A stretch of 64,000 bases of DNA, from the NCBI GenBank assembly GCA_965205055.1, contig OZ242030.1, positions 310,001 through 374,000 on the forward strand, read 5' to 3'. The notes beneath the pieces were generated by a model. That model saw only the letters and a list, made by a program, of their open reading frames with translations. It did not search any database and was not told the origin of the DNA. The stretch is from CBDBBY01 sp965205055. GTDB taxonomy: Bacteria; Pseudomonadota; Alphaproteobacteria; Rhodobacterales; Rhodobacteraceae. Each line of letters opens with the position of its first letter. The first letter of the stretch is position 1. Positions 25,354 to 34,655 of the stretch are shown here, piece by piece. Both the position numbers and the translations under genes were made by a program.

Positions 25354-27771
25354 TCAATCCCGCATTTTGCGGCCTTCCGGATCAAGCAGCGGTTCCAGCA
25401 GCCTCCGGGCAGGGCGCATTTCACCCAGTATCTCAATATCCACTTCCAGATCGTCCGCGATGCTCGCCGCAGGAACGAATCCGAAGGCGACGGATTTTTC
25501 CGAATAATGCGAATAGCCGCCGGATGTGCAAAATCCTTTCACCTCGCCATCCAGCCAAACCGGTTCGAAGCCGAAGACATCGGCGTCGCCGGCATCAACT
25601 TCGAATGCGACGAGCTTCCGCGCGGAACCATTTGCCTTTTCGCTTTCGACCGCCGCGCGGCCGATAAAGTCGTCGTTTTTTTTCCAATCGATGAATCGGT
25701 CCAAGCCCGTTTCGCCCGGCGTGTAGTCCGGCGAATATTCGCGCAGCCACGAACCGTAAAACTTGTCGAGCCTGAGCGAGAGCATTGCCCGCATTCCGAA
25801 CGGTCTGAGACCGAGATCTTTTCCGACAGCGCAAATCCGATCGTGCAGCGCGCATGCGGACGGCGATTCGACGAAAATCTCGTAGCCAAGGTCGCCGGTG
25901 TACGTAAGCCGCTGAATCAAGGCGTCGGCGAGACCGGCAACCATGCGCTTCGCATCCATGAAACGGAAAGAGCTGCCGCTCACATCTTCGCGCACCAGTC
26001 GGGAAAGCAGCTCTCTGGACCGGGGTCCCGCGATCTGAAATCCCGAGATCGCGTTCGAAATATTTTCAATCGAAACGCCTTGCTCCGGCATGTTTCGTTC
26101 GAACCAACGCATGTGGATCGTCTGCGCGGCATACGACGCGGTCAGCTGGAATTCATTGTCTTCAATGCAGGTGACGGTGAAGTCGCCCAGAATCCGCCCT
26201 TTCGGAGAAAGCATCGGATTGAGGCTTACGCGGCCGGGCGTCGGTATCCGCCCCGCGAAAACGCGGTTCAGCCATTGGCGGGCCGAGGGTCCCGAAACCC
26301 TGTATTTTCCGAAATTCAGGATTTCGTTGATCCCGACCCCGTTCCTGACCGCGAGAACCTCCTGCCTGGTTGCTTCCCATGCGTTCGAGCGGCGGAAGCT
26401 GGGAGTTTCGTATTTCTTCTCCCCCGGCAGCGCGAAATAATTGACGATCTCGGTGCCGAACTGCTCTCCGAAGACAGCGTTTTGAACGCTCCACCGATCA
26501 TGCATCGGAGTGGTTCTGTTCGGCCGTCCCGCGGGCAGTTCTTCGTTGGGATACACGACGGAAAAGCGGCGCTGATAGAATTCGACCACTTTGGACAGCG
26601 TATATTCGGGTGTGATCCATGATCCGAACCGGGCGACGTCGAGGCCGGTGACGTCGCGTTCGGGCTCCCCTTCGACCATCCACTGAGCGAGCGTCAAGCC
26701 CACGCCTCCGCCTTGCGAGAATCCGGCCATTACGCCGCATGCGGACCAGTAGTTCTTCAGGCCCGGAACCGGGCCGACCAAGGGATTGCCGTCCGGCGCG
26801 AAGGTGAACGGGCCGTTGATTACCCTTTTGACGCCGGCGGCCTTAAGGACGGGATATCGGAAGTAGGCATGGTCGATGGAATCCGATATGCGATCAAGAT
26901 CGTCCTCAAGCAGGTCGTGTCCGAAGTCTTGCGGCGTGCCTTGCGTCGCCCACGGGCGGCACGACTGCTCGTAGAACCCTATGCACAGGCCGTTTCCTTC
27001 CTGACGAAGATAATTCTCCCCGCCCGGATCGACCACATGGGGATATTCGGTATCGGCGGCGACGATTTCCGGAATGTCCTCGGTCACGAGATACTGGTGC
27101 TCCATCGGGTGGAGCGGCAAATACACGCCGGCCATCGCCCCGACCTCGCGCGCCCACAGTCCTGCCGCGTTCACAATGTGCTCCGCATGCACCGTTCCGT
27201 TCCGCGTCACGACGTCCCATGTTCCGTCGGCGCGCGGGCAGGTTTCGATCACGGGGTTCCGGATTTCAATTTCGGCTCCCGCCATCCTTGCCGCCTTTGC
27301 GTAGGCGTGCGTCGTGCCGGAAGGGTCCAGATGTCCGTCAAGCTTGTCGTACATTCCGCCGATCACGCCTTCGAGGTTGGTCAACGGCGCGATTTCCGCA
27401 ATTTCGGCAGGCGTGACCAGATGGGTTTCGAGTTTCATGAACCGGTGCTTGGCGCGTTCGGCCTTGAACATGTCCATCCGTTCCGGCGTTTCGGCAAGCG
27501 TGATTCCGCCGACGTGATGCAGCCCGCATGACATGCCGGTGACTTCTTCCAGCTCCTTGTACAGCCTTATCGTGTAGCCCTGCAGGGCGGCCATGTTGGT
27601 GTCGCCGTTTATCGTATGGAAGCCGCCTGCCGCGTGCCAGGTCGATCCGGAGGTCAACTCCTTGCGCTCGACGAGCAAGACGTCGGTCCAGCCGTATTTC
27701 GTCAGGTGATAGAGAACGGAGCATCCGACGACTCCGCCCCCGATTACGCATGCTTGGACGTGGGATTTCAT
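25354..27771 (-). CDS. FAD-dependent oxidoreductase with GcvT domain (dimethylglycine/sarcosine dehydrogenase-like), paralogue 1
   Basis: The 805-residue enzyme probably oxidatively demethylates an N-methylated glycine and hands the one-carbon unit to tetrahydrofolate. The start is the ATG at 27769-27771, giving MKSHVQACVIGGGVVGCSVL with the FAD-binding GxGxxG motif. The histidine that carries covalent FAD in dimethylglycine dehydrogenase is present in TSGSTWHAAGG. The order is a DAO-type FAD domain (about 1-380), an FAO_M-type linker, then GcvT (about 430-700) and its C-terminal barrel. A second paralogue at 41863 and a decayed third at 54546 lie in the same window. It follows dnaE2 with a 122-bp gap on the same strand. 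The exact substrate is inference. Confidence 0.85.
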   Translation of the reverse strand: MKSHVQACVIGGGVVGCSVLYHLTKYGWTDVLLVERKELTSGSTWHAAGGFHTINGDTNMAALQGYTIRLYKELEEVTGMSCGLHHVGGITLAETPERMDMFKAERAKHRFMKLETHLVTPAEIAEIAPLTNLEGVIGGMYDKLDGHLDPSGTTHAYAKAARMAGAEIEIRNPVIETCPRADGTWDVVTRNGTVHAEHIVNAAGLWAREVGAMAGVYLPLHPMEHQYLVTEDIPEIVAADTEYPHVVDPGGENYLRQEGNGLCIGFYEQSCRPWATQGTPQDFGHDLLEDDLDRISDSIDHAYFRYPVLKAAGVKRVINGPFTFAPDGNPLVGPVPGLKNYWSACGVMAGFSQGGGVGLTLAQWMVEGEPERDVTGLDVARFGSWITPEYTLSKVVEFYQRRFSVVYPNEELPAGRPNRTTPMHDRWSVQNAVFGEQFGTEIVNYFALPGEKKYETPSFRRSNAWEATRQEVLAVRNGVGINEILNFGKYRVSGPSARQWLNRVFAGRIPTPGRVSLNPMLSPKGRILGDFTVTCIEDNEFQLTASYAAQTIHMRWFERNMPEQGVSIENISNAISGFQIAGPRSRELLSRLVREDVSGSSFRFMDAKRMVAGLADALIQRLTYTGDLGYEIFVESPSACALHDRICAVGKDLGLRPFGMRAMLSLRLDKFYGSWLREYSPDYTPGETGLDRFIDWKKNDDFIGRAAVESEKANGSARKLVAFEVDAGDADVFGFEPVWLDGEVKGFCTSGGYSHYSEKSVAFGFVPAASIADDLEVDIEILGEMRPARRLLEPLLDPEGRKMRD

Positions 27772-27893
27772 GGATCGGCCTGTTCGGTTTTTGTGTAATC
27801 TATGGCCGGTCATGCTTCGGTATTGCCCAATCGCGACATTATGCGTCATCGGATGTCGTTTTGCGGCGCAAGCGGATTCGCGATTGTCTTCGA

Positions 27894-30800
27894 TCAATGG
27901 AAGTCGCGGCTGCGGAATAGCTTTCTTGTCTGCTCTCTCGGATGTCTCGCTTCATGGCCCGCCCTTCGGATGCGCGCGTTCTGCGGTCCGCGCGGAAGTG
28001 CACCCGCCGTCGGCTTGTGCGGTCCGTCGGCCATCTCGTCCAGCAAATGGGAAAGATCTTCGATTGAAGATGAGATCACGTGGGTCACGATGCCCTCGCG
28101 TTGCAGCTTTCCGCGAACTTTCAGCAGGCGACCCGTGATTATGCTGCTGCGGAACCGTTCGAAAGTTTTCGGCCACACCACGATGTTGGACACCCCGGTG
28201 TCGTCTTCCAAGGTGATGAACACCACTCCGCTCGCGGTTCCGGGACGCTGCCTGGTGATTGCAAGCCCAAGCACGGTCACCCGTCGTCCGTCAGGAGTAT
28301 CCCGCATTGCTGCGGAATCGTCGAAGCGTCCGAGTCGAGGCCTCAGGAGCGACACGGGATGGGACCGCAGCGTCATCCGCGTGGAGACATAATCCTCGTA
28401 GACTTCCTCGCAGTCCGACATCGCGGGCAGTGCGGCAGGCATTTCCGGAACGCCTTCGCCATCCGATTTGAACAGCGGCAGCGGTTTTTCGCCATTCAGC
28501 CCCTTCACCGCCCAAAGCGCGTCGCGGCGGCTGAGCCCGTGCTCCGCGAAGGCATCCGCTCCGGCCAGACGCTCCAATGCTTGGCGGCCCAAGCCTGCGC
28601 GTTGCCATATTGCTTCGATTGATCGATAGCCGTTGCCCCTTGCCGCCGAAAGCCAGAGGCCGTCCTCTTTCTTGAATCCGACGACCATGCGAAATCCGAG
28701 GCGGACGGCGAGCGTTCCGTCGGGCGCATGCTCCAAGGCATTGTCCCAGTAGCTGCGCTCGACGCATATCGGCAGCACGGTCACGCCGTGCGCGCGCGCG
28801 TCGCGGATGATCTGAGCAGGCGCGTAGAAGCCCATAGGCTGCGAGTTGAGCAATGCGCAGCAGAATACTTCGGGGTGATGGCATTTCAGCCAGGACGAGG
28901 CGTAGACCAGAAGCGCGAAGCTGGCGGCATGGCTTTCCGGAAACCCGTAAGCGGAAAACCCTTCAAGCTGACTGAAGCAGTTCTCGGCTGCTTCCAGATC
29001 GTAGCCGCGCTTGACGCATCCTTCCAGAAATCTTTCCTTGAAAGTTTGAACAGTGCCGGTTCCGCGGAACTTTCCGAACGCCCGGCGCAGTTGGTCCGCT
29101 TCAGCGGCGCTCAGGCCGGCCGCAGAGATGGCGATCTGCATCGCCTGCTCTTGAAACAACGGCATGCCGAGCGTCTTCTCCAGTATCGGAGCGAGATGGT
29201 CGGACGGGTAGGATACGGGCTGTTCGCCGCGCCGCCGCTTGATGTAAGGATGCACCATATCGCCCTGAATCGGTCCAGGCCTTACGATCGCGACCTCGAT
29301 GACGAGGTCGTAGAAAGTCCGCGGTCTCATGCGGGGCAGAAAGCTCATTTGGGCCCGACTCTCGATTTGGAACACGCCGATCGTGTCGGCTGCGCAAAGC
29401 ATGTCGTACACAGCCGAATCCTCTTGCGGTATGGTTGCCAGCGTATGGCGAATGCCCTTCCAGACGCGAAGGAGATCGAATGCTTTCCGTATGCAGGTCA
29501 GCATTCCGAGCGCGAGGATGTCGATTTTGAGCATTCCGATGGAATCGATGTCGTCCTTGTCCCATTCGATGATCGTTCGGCCGTCCATGGCGGCGTTCTC
29601 GACCGGGCAGAACTCGTCGAGCCTCCCGCGCGTAATGACGAATCCGCCCACATGCTGGGAGAGATGGCGCGGGAATCCGACGATCTCGCGAGCAAGCTCC
29701 AGCGTCTGGCGAAGCCTCCGGCTGCCGAGATCCATTTTCCCGGCGTTTCCGGCCGTGTGCTCGTCTCCGTTTTCCCGCAGATGTCGGACATGAGCGGAAA
29801 GCGTCGTCACGGCATCCTCGGAATAGCCCATGACCATGCCGACTTCGCGGATGGCCGCGCGCCGCCGGAAGTGCACCACGGTCGAGCAGATGCCTGCGCG
29901 ATGGCGCCCGTATTTCTCATAGATGTGCTGGATGACTTCTTCGCGCCGCTCGTGCTCGAAGTCGACGTCGATGTCGGGCGGCTCCTTGCGGGCTTCGGAT
30001 ATGAACCGCTCGAACACCATTGAAATGATTTCGGGCGATGCTTCGGTGATGCCGAGCGCGTAGCAGACGACCGAATTCGCCGCCGAGCCGCGCCCTTGGC
30101 AAAGGATGCCCTTCATGCGCGCGAATTCGACGATATCGTGGACAGTCAGGAAGTAGCGCGCGTAGTCGAGCTTCGCGATAAGCTCCAATTCCTTTTCCAC
30201 CATCGTCCGAACCTCCGCCGTCGGGCTGCCGGGATAGCGCCGCCGCAACCCGGCTTCGGTCAGGCATCGAAGCCTGTCGTTCGGATGCTGTCCGTTCGTG
30301 ATTTCGTCCGGGTATTCGTATCTCAGTTCGTCGAGCGAGAACGCGCAGCGTCCGGCAATGCGGCCCGCGTTGCGCACGGCTTCCGGATGCTCTCGGAAGA
30401 GGCGTCTGATTTCGAATTCCGACTTGAGGCGGCGCTCCGAGTTCGGGAGCGCGCGCCTTCCGATCTGATCGATCGTGATCCGCTCCCGGATGCAGGACAG
30501 GACGTCCGCCAGCTTCCGTCTGCCGCCGCTGTGCATGATCGCGTCTCCAAGCGCGACCAGCGGAACTCCGGCTTTGTCGGCGAGGGCGGCGCGGCGCGCG
30601 AAGCGGCAGCGGTCTTCGCCGTCGTAGCAAGGGGATGCGCCGACATGCGCCTCGCCGGGAAAAGATTTGTTCAAGGCTGCCGCGGCCTTCGCCGCATTTT
30701 CGTCTCCAGCCACGATCAGCGCGCAGTCGTCCGCCCAATCCAGAACGTCCTTGAAGCCGATTTCGCACTGGCCTTTCGGCGCGCGCCGTTTTCCGATCGT

Positions 30801-31076
30801 CAGCAGGCGGCAGAGATTGCCGTAGCCTTTTCGGGTTTTAGGATAAGCGAGGATGTCCGGACTGTCCGCGAGGGCAAGCCTTGTGCCGACAATGAATCGG
30901 ACGCGCAGATCCTTGGCGGCGGCATGGCCGCGGACGATTCCTGCGAATGTGTTCTTGTCGGTGATCGCGACCGCCGCCAATCCGAGCTCCTGCGCTCGCG
31001 CGACCAGCTCTTCCGGATGCGAAGCTCCGACGAGGAAGGTGAAATTGCTCGTGACCGAAAGTTCGGCGTAGCTCAC
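27894..31076 (-). CDS. dnaE2: Error-prone DNA polymerase DnaE2 (ImuC)
   Basis: This is the SOS-induced C-family polymerase used for mutagenic lesion bypass. I chose the GTG at 31074-31076 because it overlaps the imuB stop as GTGA and gives the family N-terminus (SYAELSVTSNFTFLVGASHPEEL). An in-frame ATG at 31100 is also possible. A PHP domain comes first (about 5-280). The polymerase core follows, with ICQGRGSAANSVVCYALGIT-type motifs (LCQGRGSAANS) and the catalytic PPDIDVDFEHERR. Later come the fingers region and an OB-fold ending in GVVFITLEDDTGVSN. It lies last in imuA-imuB-dnaE2, the standard mutasome arrangement. All key motifs appear intact. Confidence 0.95.
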   Translation of the reverse strand: MSYAELSVTSNFTFLVGASHPEELVARAQELGLAAVAITDKNTFAGIVRGHAAAKDLRVRFIVGTRLALADSPDILAYPKTRKGYGNLCRLLTIGKRRAPKGQCEIGFKDVLDWADDCALIVAGDENAAKAAAALNKSFPGEAHVGASPCYDGEDRCRFARRAALADKAGVPLVALGDAIMHSGGRRKLADVLSCIRERITIDQIGRRALPNSERRLKSEFEIRRLFREHPEAVRNAGRIAGRCAFSLDELRYEYPDEITNGQHPNDRLRCLTEAGLRRRYPGSPTAEVRTMVEKELELIAKLDYARYFLTVHDIVEFARMKGILCQGRGSAANSVVCYALGITEASPEIISMVFERFISEARKEPPDIDVDFEHERREEVIQHIYEKYGRHRAGICSTVVHFRRRAAIREVGMVMGYSEDAVTTLSAHVRHLRENGDEHTAGNAGKMDLGSRRLRQTLELAREIVGFPRHLSQHVGGFVITRGRLDEFCPVENAAMDGRTIIEWDKDDIDSIGMLKIDILALGMLTCIRKAFDLLRVWKGIRHTLATIPQEDSAVYDMLCAADTIGVFQIESRAQMSFLPRMRPRTFYDLVIEVAIVRPGPIQGDMVHPYIKRRRGEQPVSYPSDHLAPILEKTLGMPLFQEQAMQIAISAAGLSAAEADQLRRAFGKFRGTGTVQTFKERFLEGCVKRGYDLEAAENCFSQLEGFSAYGFPESHAASFALLVYASSWLKCHHPEVFCCALLNSQPMGFYAPAQIIRDARAHGVTVLPICVERSYWDNALEHAPDGTLAVRLGFRMVVGFKKEDGLWLSAARGNGYRSIEAIWQRAGLGRQALERLAGADAFAEHGLSRRDALWAVKGLNGEKPLPLFKSDGEGVPEMPAALPAMSDCEEVYEDYVSTRMTLRSHPVSLLRPRLGRFDDSAAMRDTPDGRRVTVLGLAITRQRPGTASGVVFITLEDDTGVSNIVVWPKTFERFRSSIITGRLLKVRGKLQREGIVTHVISSSIEDLSHLLDEMADGPHKPTAGALPRGPQNARIRRAGHEARHPREQTRKLFRSRDFH

Positions 31077-32557
31077 GGGAACCTGCCCGCCACGAACCAT
31101 TCGCCGCTCTTGCGCGCGGGGTAGGTAAGAAGCCAAAGGCGCGGGCCGCTCCGCGTCTGCACCCGCCAGTAGTCGCGGGTGGCGGCTTCGCCCTGCCACC
31201 ATTCCGGACTCAGCCGCTCAGGCCCTGCCGCGTTTTTCGTGTCGAAGCTTTGGCCGCGCCATTCGAAGCGATTCGGCGGCCGCCCGGGTTCCAGGATGCA
31301 TAGCGGTTCCGGCAACCTGTACAGGCGCAGAGGACGCTTGCGCGGCGAAACCCGCCAATTCAAATCCGAGCCGCAATTCATTGCCTCGACGGTTTCGTAT
31401 TCTTTTTCCGGAAGATGGCTGTCTCCGGCCACGAACCGGCGGACTCGGTCGAATCCCAATCTGTTGCCGAGAGTGGAAACGATGTGGTCGGCATCATTCC
31501 GGCGCCGCATTTCGCTGTCCAGCGTCAACTGGCGCTCTTGGACCGGCTCGACATCCGCCGCCGCAAGCCGGAAGCGATCCGCGCCGAATTCGATCTTCAG
31601 TTTCCCCAAGGGTGCGGAGAACTGCTCGACGATGGCGAGCGGGTTGTTGCAAGGATATGCGAAGCCGATTGTCAGCGCATGCTCTTTCGAGTCGATGCAT
31701 CCCACGGCAAGGCGGAAACGCCGGCCTCCGCGGTGCGCGTCCTGCAGCCGCTTGCACACGGAGTCCGCCAGTCGCCTCAATGCATTCTCCATATCTTCCG
31801 CCAAACCTATGGGTTCGGGCAATGTCATGCGCGCCGCGTATGCAGTCCGAGGGCTCTGCAGCCGGAGAGGGTCGGGAGCGCCGCCCAAAGCGCGTGCGAG
31901 CGAATCGGTCGGTTCGACGCCGAAGCGTCTGGCGATTTCAGCGGGATCGACGGTGTTGAGCTGGCCGATGGTTCGAATGCCGGCGCGGGACAGGTCGGCG
32001 ACAAGGCGGGTCGGCAGGTTGAGCGCGTCCAAAGGCAGTTTCTTCAACGCCTCAACCGTGCGTCCCGGCTCGACGATGTTGATCCGGCGATCGCCGAACC
32101 GCGCGAGGGCCCATGCTGCCCCTTTCGTGTCGGCGATGCCGACCGTCGAAGTTACTCGCATGCCTTCCAGCCGGACCCGCGCATGTTCGGCCATGGGCTG
32201 CTCGCCTCCGAACAAATGGGCGCAGCCGCTGATGTCGAGCAGCAGCCCGTCTGGAGGATCGAGAGCGATCCGAGGGGACAGAAAATCCGCCCAGTGCCCC
32301 AAAGAGCGCAGCAGCGCCGCTTCCCGGACTTCGTCGGCGGGCTCGACCGCAAGATCCGGGCAAATCGCGCGCGCGTCGGACAAAGGAAGGCCGGGGTTCA
32401 GCCCGTTTTCCCGAGCGGTCTCGTTGATGTGGGTCAAGATCCAGAAGCGCTTGAATCTGGAGGCGATGGCGAACGCCCTCGCAAGGCGCGGGTCACCGCG
32501 TCGCGCCAGCCGATCAAGCGGCAGTTGCGGAAACCAAATGGATAGCATTCTGGGCAT
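31073..32557 (-). CDS. imuB: ImuB, catalytically inactive Y-family polymerase-like protein
   Basis: ImuB is the hub of the mutasome. It binds the beta clamp and recruits ImuA and DnaE2. The 494-residue protein has the Y-family fold but lacks the catalytic carboxylate trio: the N-terminus is LSIWFPQLPLDRLARR where true DinB-type polymerases have D-x-D. Other family landmarks are GLLLDISGCAHLFGGE and the little-finger helix-hairpin region AGIRTIGQLNTVDPAEIARRFG. The C-terminus ends WLLTYPARKSGEWFVAGRF, as in other alphaproteobacterial ImuB. It overlaps imuA by 44 nt and dnaE2 by 4 nt, so expression is coupled. Confidence 0.94.
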   Translation of the reverse strand: MPRMLSIWFPQLPLDRLARRGDPRLARAFAIASRFKRFWILTHINETARENGLNPGLPLSDARAICPDLAVEPADEVREAALLRSLGHWADFLSPRIALDPPDGLLLDISGCAHLFGGEQPMAEHARVRLEGMRVTSTVGIADTKGAAWALARFGDRRINIVEPGRTVEALKKLPLDALNLPTRLVADLSRAGIRTIGQLNTVDPAEIARRFGVEPTDSLARALGGAPDPLRLQSPRTAYAARMTLPEPIGLAEDMENALRRLADSVCKRLQDAHRGGRRFRLAVGCIDSKEHALTIGFAYPCNNPLAIVEQFSAPLGKLKIEFGADRFRLAAADVEPVQERQLTLDSEMRRRNDADHIVSTLGNRLGFDRVRRFVAGDSHLPEKEYETVEAMNCGSDLNWRVSPRKRPLRLYRLPEPLCILEPGRPPNRFEWRGQSFDTKNAAGPERLSPEWWQGEAATRDYWRVQTRSGPRLWLLTYPARKSGEWFVAGRFP

Positions 32558-33143
32558 CTTTTTCCCCGTTCCATCTTGCCTGCCATGCGCCCGGCTTGCC
32601 TTTTCTGTTCTTGATCAGCGTCCAGACCCAGGCAAGGTCAGCTTCGCTGGAGGCTTCGCACCGCCAGCGCGTTTCCGCCGCAGACGAGGATGCCCGCCCG
32701 CCGATCAGGACCAAGCCGATGGAGCCGCCTTCCTCGGCGGCGATCTGGAGGCGTCTGCTTTCGCGCAAGTCGGGTCCGTCGCCAAGTTCCACGACCACGC
32801 AGGCAGAGGCCGGCGAACGCAGCGCCTGTTCCGCCGCCCACAGGATTTCCGTTCGCGACACGCACATCGCGAGAATGATTCGGGCGGGATCCAAGAATGA
32901 CTGCAGCGCTGTCGGCGCAAGGCTGCAGACGCCCCGGGCAAGTCCGGTCCAAATGATCGGGCCGCTCGTCCGCGCGGCCGTCGCGACTGCGAACACGTCG
33001 GCGGCTTCGCCCGTCACTTCGTGGACCCGTCCCTTCGACAGGCGCACCGGTCCCGCCACGGCCAAATCTTCGCGTTTCCTGAACTGGATCGTTTCCAATC
33101 TCCGGCTCAGCGCTTTCGGAACATTTTTGGAAATCGCCTTCAT
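32514..33143 (-). CDS. imuA: ImuA, RecA-like mutasome protein
   Basis: ImuA is a small RecA-fold relative that interacts with RecA and ImuB during SOS mutagenesis. The 209-residue protein contains GRVHEVTGEAADVFAVATAA, matching the alphaproteobacterial ImuA/SulA-like group, then GPIIWTGLARGVCSLAP and a RecA-core-like ACVVVELGDGPDL. The canonical Walker A is degraded, as expected. The ATG at 33141-33143 has TAGGAAC upstream, and this ribosome-binding region lies inside the LexA operator. First gene of the imuA-imuB-dnaE2 operon. Confidence 0.92.
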   Translation of the reverse strand: MKAISKNVPKALSRRLETIQFRKREDLAVAGPVRLSKGRVHEVTGEAADVFAVATAARTSGPIIWTGLARGVCSLAPTALQSFLDPARIILAMCVSRTEILWAAEQALRSPASACVVVELGDGPDLRESRRLQIAAEEGGSIGLVLIGGRASSSAAETRWRCEASSEADLAWVWTLIKNRKGKPGAWQARWNGEKDAQNAIHLVSATAA

Positions 33144-33158
33144 GTTCCTATTTTGTTC
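33144..33158. promoter_or_regulatory. LexA operator (alphaproteobacterial SOS box GTTC-N7-GTTC)
   Basis: The sequence GTTC CTATTTT GTTC fits the direct-repeat LexA site of alphaproteobacteria exactly. It is immediately adjacent to the imuA start codon, so bound LexA would block the leader and ribosome-binding site of the mutasome transcript as well as any promoter overlapping it. Confidence 0.88.
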
Positions 33159-33651
33159 TATAAAAACGGATCAGTCAAGAAATGTTTCTGCAATGTGAGC
33201 CCCTCCGAAAACTATCTGATTTCGTGCTGGACCGGTTGCAGGCGCGGTCGAAGCCGATTGACAATTGACGGGTCGATCAGGATCGGGTGCCGTTGGATCC
33301 GAAATGCAGACGGGTGAAAGCGCCTCGATGAGCGTCCGCCACAGGCCGCCCAACCAACTCAAAACGTTGCCGAAATCTTCCGTCCTTCCAATGGCGGAAA
33401 TATCGGGCACTCCAGTCGGCGCCGCCGGGCAAAATTGCCTGCATGCGACAACGGCAACCGGGTCGTAGTCAACAGCACCTGCAAATGAACGCAAACCGGT
33501 GCTGCCGGGCGAATATCGCAAGCCTGCGCGGATGACGCAGGATGTTGACGGCGCAGAAAGGGGTCAAGAAAAGCTTCCCGCAGCCTGGCGAGGCCGGAAT
33601 TTCAAATGTCGGGATGGCAAGAGCAAAACGCCAAGCGGCGTTGGCCAAGGG
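33159..33651. other. Intergenic region upstream of imuA; no gene seen
   Basis: About 490 bp. It should include the imuA promoter close to 33160-33200 (coding strand TTGACT about 35 bp before the LexA box). Beyond that I find no frame with recognisable features. Confidence 0.4.
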
Positions 33652-34002
33652 TCAAACGTTGTCGGGAAGCGGTATCGGCACGCTTATCCGTTTAAGCTCG
33701 GCAAGCAATTCCTTGGCCTGCGTCAAACGCCCGGACTGGCTTTTTTCAGGCTTTCGCCTCTCCGTTTCAGACCACGGGTCGTCGTAGCCCTCGCGGGATA
33801 GAAAAACCGCTGTCGCAGCCAGCTCCAAAGTCACAGCGTCAGATTCTTTTGCCCGGCGGGCAAGTTCGCGGCGACCGGGAGGGACGCGATCATCCTGTTC
33901 AGCATCGACCGAGTATATCGAATAGACGCCTCCCCAGTCCGCCTGCCGCTCAACTTCGGCAATGCGCCTCAAAAGAACGCCCTTCGTCGCCGAAGCCGCC
34001 AC
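33652..34002 (-). CDS. Hypothetical small protein
   Basis: A 116-residue frame, charged and helix-rich (for example LLRRIAEVERQADWGGVYSIYSVD and LTQAKELLAELKRI). It has a balanced amino-acid mix and no long low-complexity runs, so it may be a real gene. I recognise no family and see no membrane segment, cysteine motif or convincing ribosome-binding site. It lies in a gene-poor stretch between the mutasome operon and a toxin-antitoxin module. It could equally be a decayed gene or chance frame. Confidence 0.35.
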   Translation of the reverse strand: MAASATKGVLLRRIAEVERQADWGGVYSIYSVDAEQDDRVPPGRRELARRAKESDAVTLELAATAVFLSREGYDDPWSETERRKPEKSQSGRLTQAKELLAELKRISVPIPLPDNV

Positions 34003-34185
34003 CCCTTCGCTGAATGGGCCATAGTGCTTGCAAGAGAAATGGAACCCATCGCCAAAACCGACAACCTCAAGCAGGTATGCAATCTTCTGGAGTCGGGTGC
34101 AGCCAGTTATTTCGCCTCATGCGTCACGAACAATCGCCACAATCAGATCGGGTTCAATCAGCAGCATTCGGTTACTTCCCCTTTA

Positions 34186-34297
34186 GAGCATTTTTTGCTT
34201 AGTTGGAACCAGTTCAATCTGGGAATTCTCCAAGGTCCGTTGGGTTTTAACGGGATACAGGATGGGTACGGCGGGTCAAACCAAGTGAAAAACGCTC
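34186..34297. repeat. MITE-like element with imperfect 23-bp terminal inverted repeats
   Basis: The left end reads GAGCATTTTTTGCTTAGTTG and the right end, reverse-complemented, GAGCGTTTTTCACTTGGTTT. They match at about 18 of 23 positions and enclose about 65 bp. There is no coding capacity. The arrangement suits a small non-autonomous transposable element or a palindromic intergenic repeat. I see no second full copy in the window, so the call rests on the inverted repeats alone. Confidence 0.45.
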
Positions 34298-34379
34298 CAA
34301 CACCGCTGATAGATACAAATAATTCTGTTGAAAGATCTCGATGTTTGCAATTCAGGCCGCGGATAAACGCAGTTTTCAG

Positions 34380-34655
34380 TCATGGCCATTGCTGTGCCGC
34401 GTGAAGAACGCGCAGGATTGTCACTGTGTCGGCATCTTCGGCATAAATCACGATATAGTTCGGGTGCACCACCATCTCGCGTGTTCCATCGACTCGGCCG
34501 GCGCGATACATTCGCGGATGTTCTTGCAGACGGTACGCCTTGTCCTCGATCTCATCCTTGAGAGCCTGTGCTGCTCGGGGGCTTTCGCCCGAAATGTAAT
34601 CAATTATCGCCAGTAAGTCCGCGACAGCCGCTGCCTTCCATTCAAGATTCGACAC
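34380..34655 (-). CDS. RelE/ParE-family toxin
   Basis: The 91-residue protein has the ParE/RelE fold pattern: LEWKAAAVADLLAIIDYISGES (helical hairpin), KAYRLQEHPRMYRAGRVDGTREMVV, then the final strands NYIVIYAEDADTVTILRVLHAAQQWP. The RVLHAAQQWP ending is typical of ParE-like toxins of the RelE superfamily, which act on gyrase or on ribosome-bound mRNA. Its start overlaps the antitoxin gene by 14 nt, the usual coupling in these modules. Confidence 0.9.
   Translation of the reverse strand: MSNLEWKAAAVADLLAIIDYISGESPRAAQALKDEIEDKAYRLQEHPRMYRAGRVDGTREMVVHPNYIVIYAEDADTVTILRVLHAAQQWP

Noticed and set aside
28728..31124. Two long plus-strand frames (431 and 342 codons) antisense to dnaE2
   Set aside because: DnaE2 motifs are intact on the minus strand; the antisense frames have no relatives or start signals.
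31179..32900. 573-codon plus-strand frame antisense to imuB and imuA
   Set aside because: It is arginine/serine-rich with no motifs and arises from codon-position G+C bias of the real genes on the other strand.
34024..34404. 126-codon plus-strand frame across the MITE-like element
   Set aside because: It runs through the inverted repeats and into antisense of the toxin gene, with no motif.
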